The notes under the pieces are model-generated. The model saw only the letters and a program-made list of their open reading frames with translations, was not told the DNA's origin and did not search any database. From contig JBAVAQ010000012.1 in NCBI GenBank assembly GCA_049585795.1, forward strand, positions 62,001-126,000: DNA of 64,000 nucleotides, written 5' to 3'. A program made the position numbers and the translations under genes. Positions 59,001 through 64,000 of this stretch are shown one piece after another. The DNA is from JABDBE01 sp049585795. GTDB lineage: Bacteria > Acidobacteriota > Terriglobia > Terriglobales > Acidobacteriaceae. Every line of letters starts with the position of its first letter. Within the stretch, counting starts at the first letter, position 1.

Positions 59001-59828
59001 TCAGCTGGCTTTTTTGCGACTCTCTTTCTCCTTGGTCATCACTGCGACGCCTGTGGGCTGAGGATGCGCACCCGGAATTTGTGCTGCGGGCTGAGTCAGC
59101 CAGGTTTCGAAACGAATCTCGCCGAGTCGTGCATTATTGCCTGGAAGCAGCGTTTTCTCGCTGAGTTTCGCTCCCGCATAACGCGCGTTTGGATCGGCGA
59201 TGACTTCGCGGGAATCTTTAAGTGTGGCCAGGCGTCGCCGGACTAGTTCATCCACGCGAAACTGTTCGGGACCTCCAATTTCGACGATGCCCTTTACTGG
59301 CTGACCTACCGCAATCTTGCCCACGCCACTCGCGACATCGTCGGCAGCCATCGGCTGGAAAAGCACATGTGGCAAATGAACCTTGCCGCCGACCATCGAA
59401 ATGTCGGCAAGACCCTTGAGGAACTCGAAGAATTGCGTCGCACGCACGATGGAGTAAGGGATTGAAGATTCTCTGATCAGTTTCTCCTGAGCAATCTTGG
59501 CCCGGAAGTAACCGCTTTCAGACAGCCGGTCGGTTCCCACCACAGATAACGCAACGTGATGTGCTACCCCTGCGGCCGCTTCAGAGGCGAGGAGGTTACG
59601 AGTTGAGGTTTCGAAGAACTTCAGGACTGCCGCGTCCTCCCAGTCGGGAGAGTTGGATACGTCAACGACTACCGAGGCGCCTTTCAGCACTTCGGCCAGT
59701 CCCGCGCCCGTGACTGTGTTCACCCCTGTGTTGGGTGCGGCCGCTACCGCTTCGTGCCCGTGCTCACGAAGCTCGTTGACAAGCTTTGATCCGATGAGTC
59801 CAGTACCGCCGATCACTACGATTTTCAT
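59001..59828 (-). CDS. NmrA/SDR-type NAD(P)-binding protein
   Basis: 275 residues. The Rossmann motif MKIVVIGGTGLIGSKLVNELREHGHE opens the protein and is followed by SVVVDVSNSPDWEDAAVL, HHVALSVVGTDRL and YSIVRATQFFEFLKG, which is the atypical SDR (NmrA-like) pattern. The start at 59828 has AAGGAG upstream. The reaction is unknown; related proteins sense NADP or reduce quinones. Confidence 0.9.
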   Translation of the reverse strand: MKIVVIGGTGLIGSKLVNELREHGHEAVAAAPNTGVNTVTGAGLAEVLKGASVVVDVSNSPDWEDAAVLKFFETSTRNLLASEAAAGVAHHVALSVVGTDRLSESGYFRAKIAQEKLIRESSIPYSIVRATQFFEFLKGLADISMVGGKVHLPHVLFQPMAADDVASGVGKIAVGQPVKGIVEIGGPEQFRVDELVRRRLATLKDSREVIADPNARYAGAKLSEKTLLPGNNARLGEIRFETWLTQPAAQIPGAHPQPTGVAVMTKEKESRKKAS

Positions 59829-60299
59829 AATTATCTCCTTAATGCTTGACCAAGGCCTTTCGAAGCCACCGGTCTCTTGCGCTCGCAAAAGACAGAATTG
59901 CCTGCCTGCTTGTGACAGGATTATGACTCGGGACACGCCCCGAATCAGTGGCTTCAAGTGGTTGTTCTCAGCCTGTGCGAAGCCGCGCTCGATTGATCGC
60001 AGCCATTTGCCTACAATGCTTCTTTCGGATGTTTCTAAAAGTTAGACCAAATGCGCTCGGAAAATCAATACCGTGCATACCGTATTTGCCTTGGTTGCCA
60101 GATCATAGAATCTGAGGTTGCTCCACGGAAGATTCCACAAGTCAAAATCCCCACCCAAGCGTCGCAAAACCCAGAGTGAGGTGGCATCGGACGATTTCCG
60201 CGACGTTTGGATGGGGCACCCGCTCCGCAGAAGTGCTAAGGCTTCTGTGCTAACGTGGCTATCTGTACGCCAGCGAAAATAAAACCTGAGGATCGGTCT
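59829..60299. other. Intergenic region, no gene seen
   Basis: About 470 bp between divergent genes. Several short frames exist, but none has a recognisable motif or ribosome site. Confidence 0.45.
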
Positions 60300-60629
60300 A
60301 TGTTACGCAAACTAGGCCTCGCAATTGCGTATTTCATTGCCATCGTTTATGTGTTGTTGATTCTTTTGCCTTCTATTTACTGTCTCCAGCACGGATGCAG
60401 GGGACCTGAGCTGGATGGTTTTATGCCCGCGTTCATGCTTACTCCGCTGGGCACAATCGCTACGGCCTTCTCACTGCACAACGCTATACAGCACATCAGA
60501 AAAAGACAATCGTGGTATTGGGTTTTCTGGCCTCTGGCAATTATTTTTGCGATTGTTCTGCTGGGCGCAATTGTTTTCACCGCCTGGGTAATTTATGAGA
60601 CTGCATTTCATCGTAGCTTCCCTCATTAG
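60300..60629 (+). CDS. Small integral membrane protein
   Basis: 109 residues with three hydrophobic segments (LGLAIAYFIAIVYVLLILLPSIY, PLGTIATAF, WVFWPLAIIFAIVLLGAIVF) and a Cys pair in YCLQHGC. GAGGA lies about 7 nt before the ATG at 60300. No family is recognised. It appears monocistronic. Confidence 0.6.
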   Translation: MLRKLGLAIAYFIAIVYVLLILLPSIYCLQHGCRGPELDGFMPAFMLTPLGTIATAFSLHNAIQHIRKRQSWYWVFWPLAIIFAIVLLGAIVFTAWVIYETAFHRSFPH

Positions 60630-60847
60630 AGCGTGTTTCAAGCATCGGGTTGGGCAAGGGCACCCCCGAAGCGGCAAGATCACCTTTGCCAAGGGAGCAG
60701 GGTCGAAGGACCTTTGGGTCATCCACCGCGGTGGCGCTCAAGCTCAAAGGCAGGAGCGAGCCGTAGAACAAGCAAAAAAAACCACCTAAATTTTGCAAAG
60801 AAGGCGAAGTTAGAATGGGGCAACCGCCGCAGTGCCAATTGCCGTCT

Positions 60848-62056
60848 TCAATATGGTCCGATGATTCCAGCGATTTGGCGCGAGGCGGGAGTGAATTGAT
60901 GTGCGGATTTCTTTTCACCTTCGATCACATCCAGATACTTCAGTCCCGAGCCGGTGTTGAACAGCACTACCGTGTCGTCAGGACCAAAGAAAGTGCTGGC
61001 CCGTAACTTCCGATACGCGGCTAGCGCTGCTGCGCCTTCGGGCGCGGCAAAGATCCCTTCTACCCGAGCCCATTGCCGCAACGCGTCCATGATTTCGTTG
61101 TCGGTCACGACCAGCGCCACACCACCGCTTTTCTTTAGAATATCGAGAATTAAATAGTCTCCGTATGCTTTGGGCACGCGAAGGCCGGCGGCCAAGGTTG
61201 CGGCGTTGGGCCAGAAGTCCGCTGTAGGCTTTGCATCATCCCACGCCTTCGCGATTGGCGCGCAGCCTGCGGCCTGGACCGCGATCATCTGCGGACGCTC
61301 GGCGCCGATCCAGCCCAAATCTTGCATTTCTTCAAATGCTTTCCACATGCCGATCAGGCCGACTCCGCCTCCGGTGGGATAAATGATAGCTTGCGGCATG
61401 CGCCATCCCAATTGCTCGGCCACTTCGTAGCCCATCGTTTTCTTGCCCTCGACGCGAAAGGGCTCTTTGAGCGTGGAGACATCGAACCAGCCTTCTTTCT
61501 CTTTTCTCTCGCTGACCATGCGCGCACAATCGCTGATCAAGCCGTCGACCAAAGTGACGTTTGCGCCATAGCTCTCGCATTCCACGCGATTGGCGAGTGG
61601 CACATCTTTGGGCATGAAGATGTGGGCCTCAATTCCGGCTGCAGCCGCGTAGGCAGCGAGCGCACTGCCCGCGTTTCCCGCTGAAGGCGCGGCCAATTTT
61701 TTCAGACCGTAGGATCTCGCCATCGTGACCGCTGCCGACATGCCGCGGGCTTTGAATGATCCGGTTGGGTTTAAGCCTTCATCTTTTATGTGGATATTGG
61801 GAAACTCGCGCGACGACAGCATGGGGGTAAAGCCCTCGCCCAGCGAAACGGGTTCGACATCAGGCAAAACCTCGGCATAGCGCCACATGGTGGGCGCGCG
61901 TCCGACGAGGGACGCAGTCGTTAATTTCGATTTCAGCGGGGCGAGCTTATAGCGGACGTAGAGCACGCCGCCATCTTTCGGGCAAACTGTCTGCGGCCGA
62001 GCGGCGTCGATCGATGCGCCACATTTTGTGCACTCCAGATGGTCGATGCGAGCCAT
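60848..62056 (-). CDS. thrC: Threonine synthase
   Basis: 402 residues of the PLP fold-type II family. An N-terminal zinc-finger-like segment (LECTKCGASIDAARPQTVCPKDG) precedes the PLP Lys in LNPTGSFKARG near residue 92 and the Ser/Gly-rich phosphate loop PTGGGVGLIG near residue 210. The reaction is O-phosphohomoserine to threonine. ATG 62056 is chosen since the upstream codons do not align. It appears alone, separate from thrA or thrB. Confidence 0.93.
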   Translation of the reverse strand: MARIDHLECTKCGASIDAARPQTVCPKDGGVLYVRYKLAPLKSKLTTASLVGRAPTMWRYAEVLPDVEPVSLGEGFTPMLSSREFPNIHIKDEGLNPTGSFKARGMSAAVTMARSYGLKKLAAPSAGNAGSALAAYAAAAGIEAHIFMPKDVPLANRVECESYGANVTLVDGLISDCARMVSERKEKEGWFDVSTLKEPFRVEGKKTMGYEVAEQLGWRMPQAIIYPTGGGVGLIGMWKAFEEMQDLGWIGAERPQMIAVQAAGCAPIAKAWDDAKPTADFWPNAATLAAGLRVPKAYGDYLILDILKKSGGVALVVTDNEIMDALRQWARVEGIFAAPEGAAALAAYRKLRASTFFGPDDTVVLFNTGSGLKYLDVIEGEKKSAHQFTPASRQIAGIIGPY

Positions 62057-62142
62057 GGTGGAAAGTTTAGCAAACTTTCTAATGGAGGCCAGGCATCCTC
62101 GCCCGGCTGGACGGGCGGTGACGCCCGTGGTTCCATCGAACA

Positions 62143-62715
62143 TTATTTCGTAGGGAACTTGGCATCGAGATCGAGATTCAGTTCCAGTACGTTGACTCGC
62201 GGTTCGCCGAGCACCCCTAGCTCGCGCGGTTGAGTGTGTTCTTGCACGAGTTGCTTCAATTGATTCTGGGAAATTCCGCGCTGCCTGGCTACGCGCGGCA
62301 CCTGGTAAGCCGCGGCTGCAGGAGAAATATCTGGATCGAGCCCCGAGGCGGAGGTCGTTACCAAATCGACGGGTACCGGCTGGCCCGGATTGTCTGCCTG
62401 GTTGGTGGCGACGTCGGTCTGCACCCGGTCGATCAAGTGCTGATTGGTGGGACCGAGTTGGGAGCCGTTGGAGTTGGCCGCGTCATATCCGTTGCCCGCT
62501 GCAGAAGGCCTCGAGTGGAAATACCCCGCACCAACGAACGCCTGGCCGATAATGCGCGAGCCCATGACTTTGCCGTTCTGCACGATCAGTTGGCCGTTGG
62601 CTTTGTCTTTGAAGAATAGTTGCGCCAATCCGGTGACCACCAAGGGATAAATGATTCCGAGCAGAATCGTGGTCACGATCGTCATTAGCACCGAAGTTAT
62701 CAAATTCTTTTTCAT
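62143..62715 (-). CDS. kdpC: KdpC, potassium-transporting ATPase subunit C
   Basis: 190 residues: one N-terminal membrane helix (about 8-30) and a periplasmic part with GSRIIGQAFVGAGYFHSRPSAAGNGYDAANSNGSQLGPTN and the C-terminal VNVLELNLDLD. It is the accessory subunit of the high-affinity K+ pump KdpFABC. It follows kdpB by 10 nt. Confidence 0.95.
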   Translation of the reverse strand: MKKNLITSVLMTIVTTILLGIIYPLVVTGLAQLFFKDKANGQLIVQNGKVMGSRIIGQAFVGAGYFHSRPSAAGNGYDAANSNGSQLGPTNQHLIDRVQTDVATNQADNPGQPVPVDLVTTSASGLDPDISPAAAAYQVPRVARQRGISQNQLKQLVQEHTQPRELGVLGEPRVNVLELNLDLDAKFPTK

Positions 62716-62725
62716 GACAAACCTC

Positions 62726-64000
62726 TCAGGCCATCCCCACGCGAGTGATGAGCATATCGATCAGCTTGATTCCGAGGAACGGCACAATAATGCCGCCAAC
62801 GCCGTAGATCCAGAGGTTGCGGCGCAGGAGGACAGCGGCACCCATGGGCCGATATTTCACCCCGCGCAGGGCCAGGGGAATCAACGCAACGATAATCAGC
62901 GCGTTGAAGATCACTGCCGATAAAATCGCGGACTGCGGAGTTTTCAGGTGCATGATATTCAGCGTATTAAGGACTGGAAACGTCGCCGCAAACATCGCAG
63001 GAATAATTGCGAAGTACTTGGCCACGTCGTTGGCGATGGAAAACGTGGTGAGAGCGCCACGAGTCATGAGCAACTGCTTACCGATTTCGACAATCTCGAT
63101 GAGCTTGGTCGGATTGGAATCAAGATCGACCATGTTTCCCGCTTCTTTTGCAGCTTGCGTGCCGGTGTTCATGGCCACACCGACATCGGCTTGAGCGAGT
63201 GCGGGGGCGTCGTTGGTGCCATCGCCGGTCATAGCTACCAGCTTGCCCTGCTTCTGCTCGCCGCGGATCAGGTCCATTTTGTCTTTCGGAGTCGCTTCCG
63301 CGAGGAAATCGTCCACGCCGGCTTCTCTTGCGATAGCGGCCGCGGTCAACGGATTGTCTCCGGTGATCATCACGGTCTTAATGCCCATGGCGCGAAGCTG
63401 GTCGAATCGCTCTCGCATTCCACCTTTGACAATGTCCTTGAGGTGAATTACGCCGAGAGCACGCCGATTTTCCGCAACCACCAAAGGTGTTCCGCCCGAG
63501 CGAGCGATGGTTTCTACCGCAGCTTGAATTTCTTTGGGAAGCATCGTGCCATGCTGAGTGAGATACTTTGTGATGGCATCCACCGCGCCCTTGCGAATCT
63601 CGCGGCCATCCATGTCCACGCCCGACATGCGTGTTTGCGCGGTGAAAGGAATGAATGCGGCTTCCTGCGAAGCCAATTCCCTGCCCCGAAGCCCGTAACG
63701 TTCCTTGGCCAGCACGACGATGGAGCGGCCTTCGGGAGTTTCATCCGCCAAGGAAGAAAGTTGGGCGGCGTCCGCCATCTGCGCTTCAGTAATTCCCGGC
63801 GCTGGAACAAATTCCGACGCTTGCCGGTTTCCCAGAGTGATGGTCCCGGTTTTGTCGAGCAAAAGGGTGTTGACATCGCCAGCAGCCTCGACCGCGCGGC
63901 CGGACATTGCCAGGACGTTGTGTTGCACCAAACGGTCCATGCCAGCAATTCCGATGGCGGAGAGAAGTCCGCCGATAGTGGTTGGGATCAGACAAACCAA
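62726..64000 (-). CDS. kdpB: KdpB, P-type K+ ATPase subunit (partial)
   Basis: The open frame reaches the window end, so the N-terminal part is outside. The visible 424 residues hold the phosphorylation motif DKTGTIT near residue 49, MTGDGTNDAPALAQADVGVAMN near 265, and the C-terminal membrane helices. It hydrolyses ATP for K+ uptake. kdpA and the regulators are probably beyond the edge. Confidence 0.95.
   Translation of the reverse strand: MVCLIPTTIGGLLSAIGIAGMDRLVQHNVLAMSGRAVEAAGDVNTLLLDKTGTITLGNRQASEFVPAPGITEAQMADAAQLSSLADETPEGRSIVVLAKERYGLRGRELASQEAAFIPFTAQTRMSGVDMDGREIRKGAVDAITKYLTQHGTMLPKEIQAAVETIARSGGTPLVVAENRRALGVIHLKDIVKGGMRERFDQLRAMGIKTVMITGDNPLTAAAIAREAGVDDFLAEATPKDKMDLIRGEQKQGKLVAMTGDGTNDAPALAQADVGVAMNTGTQAAKEAGNMVDLDSNPTKLIEIVEIGKQLLMTRGALTTFSIANDVAKYFAIIPAMFAATFPVLNTLNIMHLKTPQSAILSAVIFNALIIVALIPLALRGVKYRPMGAAVLLRRNLWIYGVGGIIVPFLGIKLIDMLITRVGMA

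Noticed and set aside
1..64000. CRISPR arrays, rRNA genes, insertion sequences
   Set aside because: No spaced short direct repeats, no rRNA sequence, and no transposase were found in the window.

Overview
The window looks like a chromosomal segment of an Acidobacteriota bacterium (Koribacter/Terriglobia type). This is inferred from gene content (DUF2934 protein, small CSECGW protein, Flp-type pilin, Kdp genes, many stand-alone regulators) and a GC content that looks moderately high; no rRNA or other phylogenetic marker is present to prove it.

Region by region. 1-4.8 kb: the end of an HME-type RND efflux pump, a truncated CDF transporter, and a mer-like operon (MerR regulator, thioredoxin-like protein, MerT-like protein, a membrane-anchored thioredoxin-fold protein whose first redox Cys is encoded by TGA and is probably selenocysteine, and a membrane protein), then a CPBP protease. 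5.4-16.1 kb: a stress and regulatory island with SagB-type oxidoreductase, Hsp20, Crp-like regulator, histidine-kinase-like stub, ABM-like protein, receiver domain, RRM protein, Flp pilin, an RpoD-type sigma factor and small hypotheticals. Three of these genes share a duplicated promoter plus 5' UTR element. 16.1-41.7 kb: a 25-kb nitrite/nitric-oxide island lying between two direct copies of a tRNA-Asp gene with its leader. It holds DUF438, a radical SAM protein, a DNR-like Crp/Fnr regulator, Ric/ScdA, two NnrS-type proteins, four hemerythrin-type proteins (counting Ric and not DUF438), NirK, cupins, zinc-ribbon proteins, orphan NuoG-like and SdhB-like proteins, a flavin reductase, ferredoxin and a cytochrome-b/molybdopterin oxidoreductase fusion. 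Seven sites of the form TGAC-N4-GTCA lie upstream of genes here, which suggests one NO-responsive regulon driven by the local Crp/Fnr protein.

41.6-54.7 kb: a 13-kb element integrated in the 3' end of the second tRNA-Asp, with 45-bp att repeats, tyrosine integrase, excisionase-like HTH, SRAP protease, SSB, Fic protein and a VirB/Trb type IV secretion cluster. The secretion cluster is clearly decayed: virB4, virB5, virB6, virB9 and virB11 are broken, and no relaxase or coupling protein is seen. A second integrase remnant lies just outside attR, so the tRNA-Asp site is an integration hotspot. 54.7-64 kb: an ArsR/VOC/SRPBCC operon, a HEPN protein with an unknown partner, a DUF1801/OmdA-like protein, an NmrA-like reductase, threonine synthase, and kdpC with the 3' part of kdpB.

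The most notable observations are the candidate selenoprotein with its hairpin, the TGAC-N4-GTCA regulon, the triplicated 5' UTR element, the orphan NuoG/SdhB electron-transfer set, and the HEPN pair. All functions are assigned from reading translated sequence and motifs; no database search was run.
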